A stretch of DNA of 64,000 bases from Parapedobacter soli (GCF_025460835.1 NZ_JAMXAY010000012.1:1-64000); one strand, 5' to 3'; shown: positions 54,312 through 63,540, counted from the first letter of the stretch. The notes: a model not told the origin generated them from the sequence alone. Translations and numbers: made by a program.

Positions 54312-55886
54312 ATGAGAAAACTAGGATTAACATTATTGACCGCACTGGTAGGAGGCTTAATTGCCGTGGGCGGTTATAAGCTGTTTGAAAGCAAACAGGA
54401 GAGCAGAATGTCGTTCGAAGAGCGGCAACAGTTACATTACGCCAGCAACCCGATGCCGAATGTGGTATCTTCCACCGGCAATCCAGACTTTACGCAGGCC
54501 GCTGCCATGGTGGCACCGGCCGTAGTCCACATTACCACCACCTACCCGGGCCGGTCTGGTTCCAGGGGCTCCGGTGCGCCCTTTGATTTATTCGAAGAAT
54601 TTTTCGGCATACCCCGCCAGCAGCGGCAGCAACCGCGGTCGCAACCCCCTGCCCAAGCCACGGGATCGGGTGTCATCATTTCACAAGACGGCTACATCGT
54701 AACGAACAACCACGTTGTGGAAGGCGCCAATAAAATAGAGGTCCAGCTCACGGACAAAAGGGTTGTCGAAGCCAAAGTGATAGGCCGCGACCCGAACACC
54801 GACCTTGCCCTGGTCAAAATCAACGAGAGCGGTCTTCCTTTCGTGAGGTTCGGCGATTCGGATAAAGTGCGCATCGGCGAATGGGTACTGGCCGTAGGTT
54901 ATCCCCTTGGGTTGGAATCTACGGTAACGGCAGGGATTGTCAGCGCTACCGGCCGCTCTACGGGCATCATTGCCCGTGAGCTTCAACAGCGGCAGTACCA
55001 AGAGCGCGGCGGATACCCGCAATCAGACGATGAGCCCATCTTGAACACGGCTGTCGAATCATTCATCCAGACGGATGCGGTGATCAACAAGGGCAATAGC
55101 GGCGGGCCATTGGTCAATGCCGATGGCGAACTGATCGGTATCAACTCCAATATCATGACCCCCACGGGCACGTATGCCGGCTACGGCTTTGCCGTACCGG
55201 TCAATCTGGTCAAGAAAATATCAGATGATTTCATCAAATTCGGCCGGGTTAAACGCGGCTTGATCGGCATCACATTCCGCGAATTGGGCCCTGCCGCCGC
55301 AAAAGAACTGGAAATCGATGATGTGAACGGCTTATACATTATGGATGTTGTAGCCAAGGGGGCAGCAGAAGAAGCTGGTCTCAAGAAGGGGGATATCATC
55401 ACGAAGCTGGATGGACGCACCGTCACTTCGTCTTCGGATTTGCAGGAACGCATCTATCGGTTGCGCCCCGGCGACAAGGTTAAACTCACCTACAAACGCG
55501 ATGGTAAAGAACGCGATGTGACGGTGACACTGAAAGAAGACACCAGCTCATCAGAACGCGATAGGGACTCAGACAGCAGTGCAAAACGGAGCGCCACAGA
55601 AATCTACAATAAATTAGGCGCTGGCTTTGTGCCTGCAGACGATGCGAAAAAGAAGGAACTCGGTATCTCATCGGGCGTAGTGGTTACCCAAGTACACCGC
55701 GACGGGTTATTTGATTACTTCAATGTGCAGCGCGGCTTGGTGATTACCCAGATAAACGGGCAGTCGGTTAACAGTGCCGACGACGTAGAATCCGCACTCG
55801 CCAATTCTGAGCGCGGCATCATCCACATCGTAGGTGTGCCGCAACGCGGTAGCCGGGTGGAACTCAGAATACCGATTGATTACTAA
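54312..55886 (+). CDS. DegP/HtrA-family periplasmic serine protease
   Basis: A 524-residue Do-type protease/chaperone for misfolded envelope proteins. I start at ATG 54312, after AAAACAGGAT, because it begins a membrane anchor or signal (LTLLTALVGGLIAVGGY); the frame reaches 54276. The catalytic triad is H134 (VTNNHVVEG), D164 (NTDLALVKI) and S263 (NKGNSGGPLVN). Two PDZ domains follow (about 315-410 and 435-520; VAKGAAEEAGLKKGDIITKLDG and GLVITQINGQSVNSADDVES). A glutamine/arginine/proline-rich loop at 101-116 is typical of the activation loop region. It is monocistronic, with its own promoter and a terminator. Confidence 0.95.
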   Translation: MRKLGLTLLTALVGGLIAVGGYKLFESKQESRMSFEERQQLHYASNPMPNVVSSTGNPDFTQAAAMVAPAVVHITTTYPGRSGSRGSGAPFDLFEEFFGIPRQQRQQPRSQPPAQATGSGVIISQDGYIVTNNHVVEGANKIEVQLTDKRVVEAKVIGRDPNTDLALVKINESGLPFVRFGDSDKVRIGEWVLAVGYPLGLESTVTAGIVSATGRSTGIIARELQQRQYQERGGYPQSDDEPILNTAVESFIQTDAVINKGNSGGPLVNADGELIGINSNIMTPTGTYAGYGFAVPVNLVKKISDDFIKFGRVKRGLIGITFRELGPAAAKELEIDDVNGLYIMDVVAKGAAEEAGLKKGDIITKLDGRTVTSSSDLQERIYRLRPGDKVKLTYKRDGKERDVTVTLKEDTSSSERDRDSDSSAKRSATEIYNKLGAGFVPADDAKKKELGISSGVVVTQVHRDGLFDYFNVQRGLVITQINGQSVNSADDVESALANSERGIIHIVGVPQRGSRVELRIPIDY

Positions 55887-55910
55887 ACAACAACATTGAT
55901 AAACAAAAAA

Positions 55911-55940
55911 AGGTGTTCCGGTTTCCCGGAGCACCTTTTT
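55911..55940. terminator. Bidirectional intrinsic terminator between htrA and the bacilliredoxin gene
   Basis: AGGTGTTCCGG (55911-55921) pairs with CCGGAGCACCT (55926-55936), with one G-T pair and a 4-base loop. A run of T follows on the right and a run of A precedes it on the left, so it can serve both converging genes. Confidence 0.85.
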
Positions 55941-55980
55941 TGTTAACTAACTGTCGTGTAAATTACGTTAAGCCCACTGC

Positions 55981-56391
55981 TTAACAATATTCGTCAAAAG
56001 CAGCTACTAAGTTATCAGCAATCATCTGTGCAGGGCGTCCTTCGATCTGATGGCGCTCAATCATATGCACCAGCTTGCCGTCTTTAAACAACGCCATAGC
56101 GGGCGACGAGGGCGGATAAGGTAACATATAAGAACGCGCCCGATCTACGGCGTCTTTTTCCATCCCGGCAAACACCGTTACCACCTTATCAGGGTGTTTC
56201 TCATTTTTTATAGCCGTTACGGCAGCGGGGCGTGCATTAGAAGCCGCACAACCACATACCGAGTTAACCACTACGAATACAGTACCTTCCTGTTTGATGG
56301 CTGTATCTACCTCTTCGGGTGTTTTCAATTCTTCAAAACCTACACGGGTAAGTTCATCGCGCATCGGCGCTACCAAGTATTCTGGATACAT
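55981..56391 (-). CDS. Bacilliredoxin (BrxA/BrxB, YphP/YqiW family)
   Basis: A 136-residue thioredoxin-fold protein that removes bacillithiol or similar low-molecular thiols from protein cysteines. The redox motif is C46-G-C48 in NSVCGCAASNARPAA, the CGC form typical of the family. YPPSSPAMALFKDGKLVHMIERHQIEG near residue 93 is the conserved cis-proline region. A well-formed promoter lies just upstream. Bacillithiol occurs in some Bacteroidota, so the role is plausible here. Confidence 0.9.
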   Translation of the reverse strand: MYPEYLVAPMRDELTRVGFEELKTPEEVDTAIKQEGTVFVVVNSVCGCAASNARPAAVTAIKNEKHPDKVVTVFAGMEKDAVDRARSYMLPYPPSSPAMALFKDGKLVHMIERHQIEGRPAQMIADNLVAAFDEYC

Positions 56392-56428
56392 TGTTCAGTC
56401 CTTTCTGTTAGTTTACTCAAATTCCCAG

Positions 56429-56460
56429 CAAAGATAACGCAATATAGCTGCCATAACAAA
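56429..56460 (-). promoter_or_regulatory. Promoter of the bacilliredoxin gene
   Basis: On the minus strand TTTG (56460-56457) is followed after 20 bases by TATCTTTG (56436-56429), an exact consensus pair. It predicts a leader of about 30 bases. Confidence 0.75.
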
Positions 56461-56629
56461 CCGCTGTTTCACTGAAATGTCAGAATTCATGTATCACCGG
56501 CAATATGCAAATGGATAACATGTATTTTTTCAAACCCGATCCCGATTTTGTTCTTATTTTCTTACATCCTAACAAACCGAGAAGCGATCGTGAATGCTGC
56601 AATGATGTGCGCCATTGGCAGCGAGAAGC

Positions 56630-57553
56630 TCAGTTGCCCAAAGCAAACGTTGCAATAACGGGATAATGGTCCGAAAATGCGTCAGCCACCCCGGTGTTGA
56701 CAATCGTTGCATCCGTACATTGCGTTGCGAGCGACGGACTGACGAGGATAAAATCCAGCCGCTCGCGGATGGGGATAAGTGATTCCCGTGTACGGACGGG
56801 GTTGAAATGCAACGGGGACGGAAAACTAAACCGATCGCTGCCATCCACGAACCGCTCGCACACATCGATTAAAGGAAAAGCCAAGAAAGTGGCCATTACG
56901 CTGTAATCAAGCTGGCCGTAGCTGAGCGTTTGACGGGTTTTTGGCTTCCGTTCTGCGTCTAACTGATTATACCACTTCATAAGCTCTGGATACTGCTTAT
57001 CCAAGTGCGCGTCAAACGGCGAATGTGCATTAAAATCGCCTAAGACCACGTACTTTTCGTTAGACAACGATAGGTTTTTGCGCATGTACCGGGTAATCCT
57101 GGCAGATTCGCGAAGCCGCGTAGCGAAATCAGACGGGCATAAGTGGACCACGAAAAAGTCCGTACCATGGGTAGTCACATGCAGCATGCCGTGCCAAAGC
57201 CCTTCAATCATTTTCTTCTTGACGGTAATCGGCTTGTTGGAGGTCAGTCCAACAGGGAAGCCGTCCGCCTTCAATATAACCGCATAGTCATGCCCCCATG
57301 TGGCGGCGAGCTCCTGAAGTGTCTTGTCGGTAAAGCCGCAAAGCTCCTGCAGGGCGACCACATCGGGCTGCTGCGAAGCAACCCACGCCCCTAGTGCTTG
57401 GGCACGTGCCTTATCCCTACCGTAATCAAAGCCGTTATAAACGTTGTAGCTCATTACTTTTAACGGCTGAGCCGACCGTGCCCCGGGTTGTGCTCCTGCC
57501 GCATGCGCAACCAGCATTAAGAACATGAGCCCCCTTATAATTCGATGTTTCAT
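56630..57553 (-). CDS. Secreted endonuclease/exonuclease/phosphatase-fold hydrolase
   Basis: A 307-residue exported protein of the EEP superfamily (Mg-dependent phosphodiesterase or phosphatase fold). ATG 57553 gives a signal peptide ending AHAAGAQ; the frame also opens at ATG 57619, which overlaps the preceding stop as ATGA. Motifs are VMSYNVYNG, VALQELCGF (metal glutamate), LGDFNAHSP (catalytic Asp and Asn) and SDHYPVIATF (catalytic His). It is the last gene of the five-gene exported cluster. The fold is clear; its substrate (nucleic acid, phospholipid or sugar phosphate) is not. Confidence 0.85.
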   Translation of the reverse strand: MKHRIIRGLMFLMLVAHAAGAQPGARSAQPLKVMSYNVYNGFDYGRDKARAQALGAWVASQQPDVVALQELCGFTDKTLQELAATWGHDYAVILKADGFPVGLTSNKPITVKKKMIEGLWHGMLHVTTHGTDFFVVHLCPSDFATRLRESARITRYMRKNLSLSNEKYVVLGDFNAHSPFDAHLDKQYPELMKWYNQLDAERKPKTRQTLSYGQLDYSVMATFLAFPLIDVCERFVDGSDRFSFPSPLHFNPVRTRESLIPIRERLDFILVSPSLATQCTDATIVNTGVADAFSDHYPVIATFALGN

Positions 57554-57615
57554 AATTCTGACGTACATAATAAAACCCACCTGTCTTCCATTTGCCGAAT
57601 GCCCGTATCTGAGCA

Positions 57616-58869
57616 TCATTGCGTATCGTCGGCTTTATCAAGACCGTCGTTTCGCCAGACATGCAAATACGGATACTTGTCCCATCCAATACTGATGATG
57701 TCCAACGTGCCGTTTCCATCAAGATCGGCCACACGTGCGCCGAGGTGCCCCTCTTTGCCCGTATCCACCAGGTTTTCGGTGAAATTGCCCGTGCCGTCGT
57801 TTCTCCAAATTTGAAGTTTTAGGGCTTTCCCCTTATGCTCAGCCACGATGATATCCATATGGCCGTCGTTGTCCATGTCCGCCACATCCATATTATTCAT
57901 CGAGTACTGGGTCACGACGGTGTGCCGCTCCCAACCTCCATTGGTGAGGTCAACAGACTGTTCAAACCAAAAGAGGTTCGCATCGGGCTCCCGTCCGGGA
58001 TACCGTTCTTCCGATACCACGACGTCGGCTTTGCCGTCGCCGTTCATGTCTGCCACAGCAATCCGGTCTGCGTCAAACAAGGTTTGTCCGATCGGGAAAG
58101 ATTCCCAGTTCCCCTGGCCATTTCCCGGATTCTTCCACCAAAAAATTTCCATACCACTCCCCTCGTCTTCTCCCTGCCGCCGCCCGGCCGCGATATCCAG
58201 CAGCCCATCGCCGTCGATATCGCCGACACCGAACCCTTCGTCTGATGCGTCGGGCGCGGCGTGGGTCATCGGCCAATACCCTTCGTGCCGGCTGATATCA
58301 TCCGGGATCTCAAAATAATAAATACCCTCGCCGGTCGCGAGCATAACCTCTTTGCTCCCCCCGGGTATGATCTGGGCATTGGCATATCCCTGTCCATTCA
58401 CATGGCCGGTGGCGGGCACTTCACCGATCTGTACACCTTGCCAGGCACTTCCCTGTTCATCCAGGGCCTTGAACCAATATACGGCCGGAAGGGCTGTTGC
58501 AATGATGCCGCCATATTGATGCCCCTTCACATCGACAAACAACATCCCGTCCACATTCATCCCCAGGTCTATCCGATGCCAGTGTTCCGTCATATCGCCG
58601 CCCGGATTTTGGTAAAAATAGCGGCCGGCGACGATATCCTTGAAACCATCGCCCGTTACGTCCGCCATATCAAGCCCGAAATAGCGCAACCATTCGGGCT
58701 GTGCCCAGTCGCCCCACTTCGCACGTTGATCATCTACCTGGATGTAATGCCATTGATTAAGTGAAACAATAGGTTGTGAATCACGATTGCCGGTCGCGGT
58801 ACCGCACCGATATGCGCTGGCCGTCACGACCAACAGCACCATCCAAGTTGTAATGTTTAATTTTCTCAT
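57616..58869 (-). CDS. Exported VCBS/FG-GAP beta-propeller protein
   Basis: A 417-residue exported protein. The N-terminus is hydrophobic and ends SAYRC; a cysteine at 22 hints at a lipoprotein but arginine at -1 is atypical. At least five calcium-binding-like loops D-x-x-x-D/N-G recur (DVTGDGFKD, DIDGDGLLD, DMNGDGKAD, DMDNDGHMD, DLDGNGTLD), each at the end of a propeller blade. The WKNPGNGQGNWESFPIG-type strands between them are typical of the FG-GAP repeat family. It lies 3 bases after its paralogue and overlaps the EEP gene by 4. Role unknown: glycan binding or an uncharacterised lyase are possible. Confidence 0.8.
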   Translation of the reverse strand: MRKLNITTWMVLLVVTASAYRCGTATGNRDSQPIVSLNQWHYIQVDDQRAKWGDWAQPEWLRYFGLDMADVTGDGFKDIVAGRYFYQNPGGDMTEHWHRIDLGMNVDGMLFVDVKGHQYGGIIATALPAVYWFKALDEQGSAWQGVQIGEVPATGHVNGQGYANAQIIPGGSKEVMLATGEGIYYFEIPDDISRHEGYWPMTHAAPDASDEGFGVGDIDGDGLLDIAAGRRQGEDEGSGMEIFWWKNPGNGQGNWESFPIGQTLFDADRIAVADMNGDGKADVVVSEERYPGREPDANLFWFEQSVDLTNGGWERHTVVTQYSMNNMDVADMDNDGHMDIIVAEHKGKALKLQIWRNDGTGNFTENLVDTGKEGHLGARVADLDGNGTLDIISIGWDKYPYLHVWRNDGLDKADDTQ

Positions 58870-58872
58870 GAA

Positions 58873-60171
58873 TTAATTACTTGTTTTTATCCCTTTGTTT
58901 ATCCAAATATCCACCCGGGGTGCCTTCCAGTTATAAGGTTTCCCCAAAATATCGGGCAAACCATCCCCATTAAGGTCGACCATAACGCCCTCATGCAAGC
59001 CAAAACCCGAATGGATACGCATTTCCGCGAAGTTACCCTGTCCATCGCCAAACAATACCCGGGTCTTTGGGTCTGGGTTTTTACCCAATTGCATTTCCGC
59101 GAGGAAGACATCCAGGTGCCCGTCGCCGTTCAAATCGAGGACGGTAATGGAGTGGCCATCCATCACGTTTTCAATCAATATTTTACTCTTCCAGACGCCA
59201 CGCTGCCATTCGTACAGCACCAACGGCGCCGTGCCATCCCCAGCAATCAGCAACACTTCCGGCCGGCCACCTTCAATAAAATCACCTACGGCAGTCCGCG
59301 TAAACGCATATCCGGCGTCAATGATGTTTGGGCGGAACGTGGTCCCCTCGATGTGTTTGAACCACCGGCCGCCGCCCACGATATCCGGCTGACCATCACC
59401 ATCGATATCGATCGTGGCCAAGCCCTCGTGTTCGTTTGTTTTGCGCCAGCCCGGATAGGAGCCTCGCTGTTCCATTTCGCTGTCAGCACTCCATTGGTAA
59501 ATGGGTACGCAGTTCCAGGGTTGAGTTTGCTTGGGGTCGTCAGGAATCTTCGCTAAGAATAAGGTCGTGCCCCCCTGGTTCCAAAAAACCAATTCGGTTT
59601 TCCCGTCGCCGTCAACATCCTCAAAAAGCTGGTCGTGATGTTTCGGCGCCCCACCGTCTTTAATCAAGCGGCGTACCCAAGGTTTGTCCGGGTCATAATT
59701 CGGATACGGATTTTCCCACCACCAGAGCTGGTTGCTCTGGCTGTCGCCCCCGAACACGATGTCCAGATCGCCGTCGCCATCGATATCATAAAACGCCGAT
59801 CCCGCCTCGATGGGCAAACGCTCTTGGTCGACAACGTAACGGTCCCATCCGGTCGCCGTTCTCCGGTACCACACCACCGCCGGCGCCTCCGAGCGCTCGG
59901 CAATGATAAAATCATTGATGCCGTCCTGGTCGACGTCCATCACCAACGTTGCGGTCTGTTGGTTACCCGCATTCGGCGTGGGAAAATCACCATGCGCAGT
60001 AGAAACGTGCTCCCAAGTATATTCAAGATTCGATTTCGCTAACTGGGTTTTTGACGTATCCCGTACATGGATTCCTGTTAAATCGCCTTGAGAAGGTGCG
60101 GCATGGGTTAGCGTAGGGGTGATGCATGCAACATATAGCCCTAGGGCCGCTTTTGTGATGTTTGATAACAT
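58873..60171 (-). CDS. Exported VCBS/FG-GAP beta-propeller protein
   Basis: A 432-residue protein with a Sec signal ending near THA. Six D-x-x-x-D-G loops (DVDQDGIND, DIDGDGDLD, DVDGDGKTE, DIDGDGQPD, DLNGDGHLD, DLNGDGLPD) indicate a seven-bladed calcium-stabilised propeller. Tryptophan-rich strands such as NQLWWWENPYPNYDP and VVWYRRTATGWDRYV recur. It shares its plan with the next gene 3 bases downstream, so they arose by duplication. Proteins of this shape occur in polysaccharide loci of Bacteroidota and Planctomycetes; some propellers of the type are rhamnogalacturonan lyases, but I see no specific catalytic motif. Confidence 0.8.
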   Translation of the reverse strand: MLSNITKAALGLYVACITPTLTHAAPSQGDLTGIHVRDTSKTQLAKSNLEYTWEHVSTAHGDFPTPNAGNQQTATLVMDVDQDGINDFIIAERSEAPAVVWYRRTATGWDRYVVDQERLPIEAGSAFYDIDGDGDLDIVFGGDSQSNQLWWWENPYPNYDPDKPWVRRLIKDGGAPKHHDQLFEDVDGDGKTELVFWNQGGTTLFLAKIPDDPKQTQPWNCVPIYQWSADSEMEQRGSYPGWRKTNEHEGLATIDIDGDGQPDIVGGGRWFKHIEGTTFRPNIIDAGYAFTRTAVGDFIEGGRPEVLLIAGDGTAPLVLYEWQRGVWKSKILIENVMDGHSITVLDLNGDGHLDVFLAEMQLGKNPDPKTRVLFGDGQGNFAEMRIHSGFGLHEGVMVDLNGDGLPDILGKPYNWKAPRVDIWINKGIKTSN

Positions 60172-60211
60172 AATGGTACTATTAAAACGTCGTATAATCG
60201 GGTTGTTCGGT

Positions 60212-61492
60212 TTATTTCGTGCTTTTTATTACTAATTCAGGTCCGGGCAACAAGACCTCAATGCCATGATGCTCCGTATCCGAAAGCAACTCAATCGTAT
60301 TCTCCCCCGCCCGAATCCATGCGGGGTCCAATTCGAAAATACGATATATCACATCATGTGCACTTTTACCGCTGGCCAACTGCAGCGGAACGCCATTGAA
60401 TTTAAAATGATCTTTTACCCCCCCTTCGCCGCCGTCCCATATCAGGATGTGTAATTCGGCTTTATCAATCTTACCCGGAACCACATCCGCCACGATGGTG
60501 CACGTATTCAGTTTATTCGCCCGCGACCAAAAGGGAACGGGCAGGTCGTGCGACCGAAACCTATCGATGCGGGTATCGGTGCGCACTGGTATTTTCAGAC
60601 CGGTCGTCTCTGGGGTGAGGTAACTGATGCGATCCCGGTCTTTGAAGTGGACCTCAGCCTTCACCTTAACGCCATGCTGCGGTTTGAGCATTGCCGTGTT
60701 CCACACCACGTTGAACGGTGCCGTGTCGCTGCGGCCCAGGTGATGTTGCGGCACCTTGCGTTTAGTATATCCATGCCAGTCCGTCTCCAATCCATTTCCA
60801 TTCTCGTCAAAGCCTTCGTAATAGCCATAATACTCCACGTAGTCGATTTCTGCGTCATGCATTTCCGACAGGGCGAGCTGCAATTCAATAGCATCGGCCG
60901 ATTGGACCGTGGCGACCACACTCGCTTCAAAGCCCTGCAGTCCGGCCGCAACCAAATCGGTATGCTCCCCTTTCAACGTGAGCACCAAGCACGCGTTGTC
61001 CATCAGGAAATGGCCCCAAAAGGAAAACCCCGCCTGACACGAAAACTGAAATACATTGTATCCGTTGACCAGATCCGTTATCTCCACCGGAATCAGTGGA
61101 TAATGATACGTGCAGTGTCCTTTCGCGGTGCCCACCTCCGGAATCGCGTAGGTACTTCGTCCATTAACGGTCATGGCTTTAGCGGCAGTTCCGGGATGCC
61201 CTCCCCACAGCTCCAAATATAGGGCGGCACTCTCGATTTGGTCCAGCTCCTCTTCTGCCAATACTTGAATCATTCCATTGCCACGCGCTTCGACTCGTTT
61301 ACCATACAGGGGATGCAACATGATATCCGGGGAGCTTACCCGGATGGATTGGTTGAAGTTCGGATTGCCATGTTCGAGGCCCTGTTGATACCAGTACCGT
61401 TTGATGAACTGGCCCGGAGTAGTCTCTTGGGCATGAAGTGTTGTGCTCAGCAGTGCAATAAGTGCAATCGCAGCAAAAGATATTCTTTTCAT
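60212..61492 (-). CDS. Exported protein of unknown family, jelly-roll-like
   Basis: A 426-residue protein with a signal peptide ending TTLHAQ. I do not recognise it. The sequence is almost all beta-strand and loop, with AALYLELWGGHPGTAAKAMTVNG (about 68-90) and AELHILIWDGGEGGVKDHFKFNGVPL (about 345-370) looking like two related galactose-binding-type sandwiches. The end, AWIRAGENTIELLSD-like, is also typical of such modules. A possible active-site-like stretch is GYYEGFDENGNGLETDWHGYTKRK (about 222-245). It sits between another unknown protein and the propellers in the same operon. Confidence 0.6.
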   Translation of the reverse strand: MKRISFAAIALIALLSTTLHAQETTPGQFIKRYWYQQGLEHGNPNFNQSIRVSSPDIMLHPLYGKRVEARGNGMIQVLAEEELDQIESAALYLELWGGHPGTAAKAMTVNGRSTYAIPEVGTAKGHCTYHYPLIPVEITDLVNGYNVFQFSCQAGFSFWGHFLMDNACLVLTLKGEHTDLVAAGLQGFEASVVATVQSADAIELQLALSEMHDAEIDYVEYYGYYEGFDENGNGLETDWHGYTKRKVPQHHLGRSDTAPFNVVWNTAMLKPQHGVKVKAEVHFKDRDRISYLTPETTGLKIPVRTDTRIDRFRSHDLPVPFWSRANKLNTCTIVADVVPGKIDKAELHILIWDGGEGGVKDHFKFNGVPLQLASGKSAHDVIYRIFELDPAWIRAGENTIELLSDTEHHGIEVLLPGPELVIKSTK

Positions 61493-61528
61493 GGTTGTGT
61501 CGAAATAATCGTTAATTATCGTGTTTGT

Positions 61529-62404
61529 TTAATGCAAATTCGATTTATGCCTGTGCATTTGCTCGATGCAAGCTGCCGCCCACTCATGGTCTTCTTGGGT
61601 TATAATTTTACGTTCAAGAAAGCCAAACCTGAACGTGACATTTTCCGCAGTCATCAGCGACTGGGCACCCGTACCCCTACCAAAACCAAAAACAACCATC
61701 CCGTCTTCCGCATCTTTACCTGCACCGCTATTCCCCATGTAAGAAAAAATGTCGTTCAAGTGATCGTGTTCTTGCTGGGCCACAAAAAAGACCCGGTTTG
61801 TTTCTTGGTCGCCGAAGTAAGCCCACTGCCAAGTATCCGCAATGCTTTCACCATGGTTCAATGAAGGCACTTCATATCGCGGTCCGCCAAGATCAGTTCC
61901 CCAATATTTGAGGTAAGGGTTAAAACTACCGGCAACCGGCCCCTCGTACAAAAACCAATAGCTATGGTTTGGATCCGTCCGTTCCATGGTGAGTTCGACA
62001 TGGTCATCATGAAACCTCCATAACCAAACCCACTTTCCGCTTTTGCTTTTCGTACGAATGGCGTTGCTATCGATCTGCTCGCTTATACATTGGTCAAACC
62101 CGGGGTGCCCTGCGCCGCCGTCATCAGAGCGGAAAACAAAATTCGGGAGACCGCGAAAACCTCCCGAGGCACCATCAGGCACCTTGGCGTGAGGGCTACC
62201 ATTGTAATGCACCCAATCTATCCCATCGCAATCGATTATGCTCGATAATCCACCCCCGGCTTTATCCAAGTAATAAATCGCCGACTCGGTCGATACCACA
62301 AAATGCGACCTATCATTATAGATTTCTTCTTCGATGGTAAGCGGATTGCCCGACAACAAATTTATAACCATGCAAAACGCCAAGCTACCGAGGGATGTTT
62401 CCAT
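61529..62404 (-). CDS. Exported protein of unknown family
   Basis: A 291-residue protein starting at ATG 62404 (the frame opens with a TTG at 62413). Residues 5-20 are hydrophobic, consistent with an export signal. It is tryptophan- and histidine-rich with repeated beta-strands: GGFRGLPNFVFRSDDGGAGHPGFDQ (about 80-104), WVWLWRFHDDHVELTMERTD (about 120-140) and DTWQWAYFGDQETNRVFFVAQQEHDHLND. Several conserved-looking Asp, Glu, His and Arg residues would suit an enzyme acting on acidic sugars, but no family is evident. It is the first gene of the exported cluster, behind a -7 box at 62498-62505. Confidence 0.6.
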   Translation of the reverse strand: METSLGSLAFCMVINLLSGNPLTIEEEIYNDRSHFVVSTESAIYYLDKAGGGLSSIIDCDGIDWVHYNGSPHAKVPDGASGGFRGLPNFVFRSDDGGAGHPGFDQCISEQIDSNAIRTKSKSGKWVWLWRFHDDHVELTMERTDPNHSYWFLYEGPVAGSFNPYLKYWGTDLGGPRYEVPSLNHGESIADTWQWAYFGDQETNRVFFVAQQEHDHLNDIFSYMGNSGAGKDAEDGMVVFGFGRGTGAQSLMTAENVTFRFGFLERKIITQEDHEWAAACIEQMHRHKSNLH

Positions 62405-62497
62405 AAATGCCAATAATTTAATCCAATTAATTTAAAAGCAATACATTTTGCCAGCTGATGCACTATTAATCAAGGGCATCAAGCTTATTACTTTAGA

Positions 62498-62505
62498 CAA
62501 AGATA
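62498..62505 (-). promoter_or_regulatory. -7 promoter box of the exported-protein operon
   Basis: The minus strand reads TATCTTTG. It predicts a leader of about 90 bases to ATG 62404. No TTTG lies at the normal upstream distance, consistent with control by the divergent AraC regulator. Confidence 0.45.
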
Positions 62506-62618
62506 GGATACCTGAAGACGGCCGACTAACATTATTTTGGTATTAATATGAATTATATTGAATCGATTTCCTATATTGGTGCTTTTTATTAGTTATTATT
62601 GTTCAAACTAATCGACTT

Positions 62619-63515
62619 ATGAACCCTATTTTAGAAAAGGTCACTGTCAGCTCCAACAGCTCCTTTGCACTTAAAGAAGAAATTCTTCCACACATCAAGA
62701 TTGGATGGCATTTCCATCCCGAATACGAGCTGACGCTTTTTACAGAAAGTGTTGGGAAGCGATTTGTCGGCGACCACACCGATAGTTTCGGGCCGGGCGA
62801 TTTATTACTGATCGGACCTCACTTGCCACATTACATGCGTAACGATGAAATCTATTACCGAAACGACTCTGATTTACGGATCAGGGCTATAGTGGTTCAT
62901 TTTACCGAGGACTTTATCGGCGGTCAATTCTTTGATATTCCCGAGATGGGTATGGTAAAAAAATTATTGAACAATTCGCTTCGGGGAATCCATATTTATG
63001 GAGAAACCCAACAGGTGGTAGCGAAGAAAATGGAAGAACTATTGACCGTAGAAGGTTATGAGCGTCTTATCTGCCTGCTGGACATTCTTCAGCTGATCGC
63101 CCACTCCAGTGAGCAACGTATGTTATCGTCAATAGGGTATGAAAATTCATTCTCACTTAACGATGCGGATCGGATCAACAGTGTATTCGAATACGTGTTG
63201 CAGCACTTTACTGAAGACATAAGCTTAGCTGAAGTGGCGGCCCACGTACATATGAACGCCTCTGCTTTTTGTAAATTTTTTAAAAGTCGGACCGGCAAGA
63301 CATTCACCTATATTCTCAATGAAATAAGGATTGGGCATGCTTGCAGGCTATTTATTGAACAAGACATCTCCGTATCAGAGGTCTGTTATGCATGCGGTTA
63401 TAATAGTCTATCGTATTTTAACCGAAAGTTCAAGCTGATTACGAAATATTCGCCGATGGACTATCGCCGACGTTTTTATCACGAACCAAATGCCGCAGCA
63501 CTCACCCTTGGCTAG
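62619..63515 (+). CDS. AraC-family regulator
   Basis: A 298-residue regulator. The N-terminal cupin-like domain has IGWHFHPEYELTLFTESVGKRFVGDHTD (about 30-58), the same plan as the mannan-locus regulator at 19557. The C-terminal double helix-turn-helix has ISLAEVAAHVHMNASAFCKFFKSRTG and ISVSEVCYACGYNSLSYFNRKFK. It is divergent from the exported cluster and converges on the DUF3823 gene, so it probably controls one or both by sensing a sugar. Its last ten codons form one arm of a long perfect inverted repeat. Confidence 0.9.
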   Translation: MNPILEKVTVSSNSSFALKEEILPHIKIGWHFHPEYELTLFTESVGKRFVGDHTDSFGPGDLLLIGPHLPHYMRNDEIYYRNDSDLRIRAIVVHFTEDFIGGQFFDIPEMGMVKKLLNNSLRGIHIYGETQQVVAKKMEELLTVEGYERLICLLDILQLIAHSSEQRMLSSIGYENSFSLNDADRINSVFEYVLQHFTEDISLAEVAAHVHMNASAFCKFFKSRTGKTFTYILNEIRIGHACRLFIEQDISVSEVCYACGYNSLSYFNRKFKLITKYSPMDYRRRFYHEPNAAALTLG

Positions 63516-63540
63516 GTGCCTGCTGCGGCATTTGGTTTTG
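63484..63540 (+). terminator. Terminator-like hairpin overlapping the end of the AraC gene
   Basis: AACCAAATGCCGCAGCA (63484-63500) and its exact complement at 63521-63537 form a 17-base perfect stem around a 20-base loop, followed by TTG. The left arm codes for the protein's C-terminal E-P-N-A-A-A and the stop (63513-63515) falls in the loop. It lies between converging genes and can stop transcription from both sides. Confidence 0.75.
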
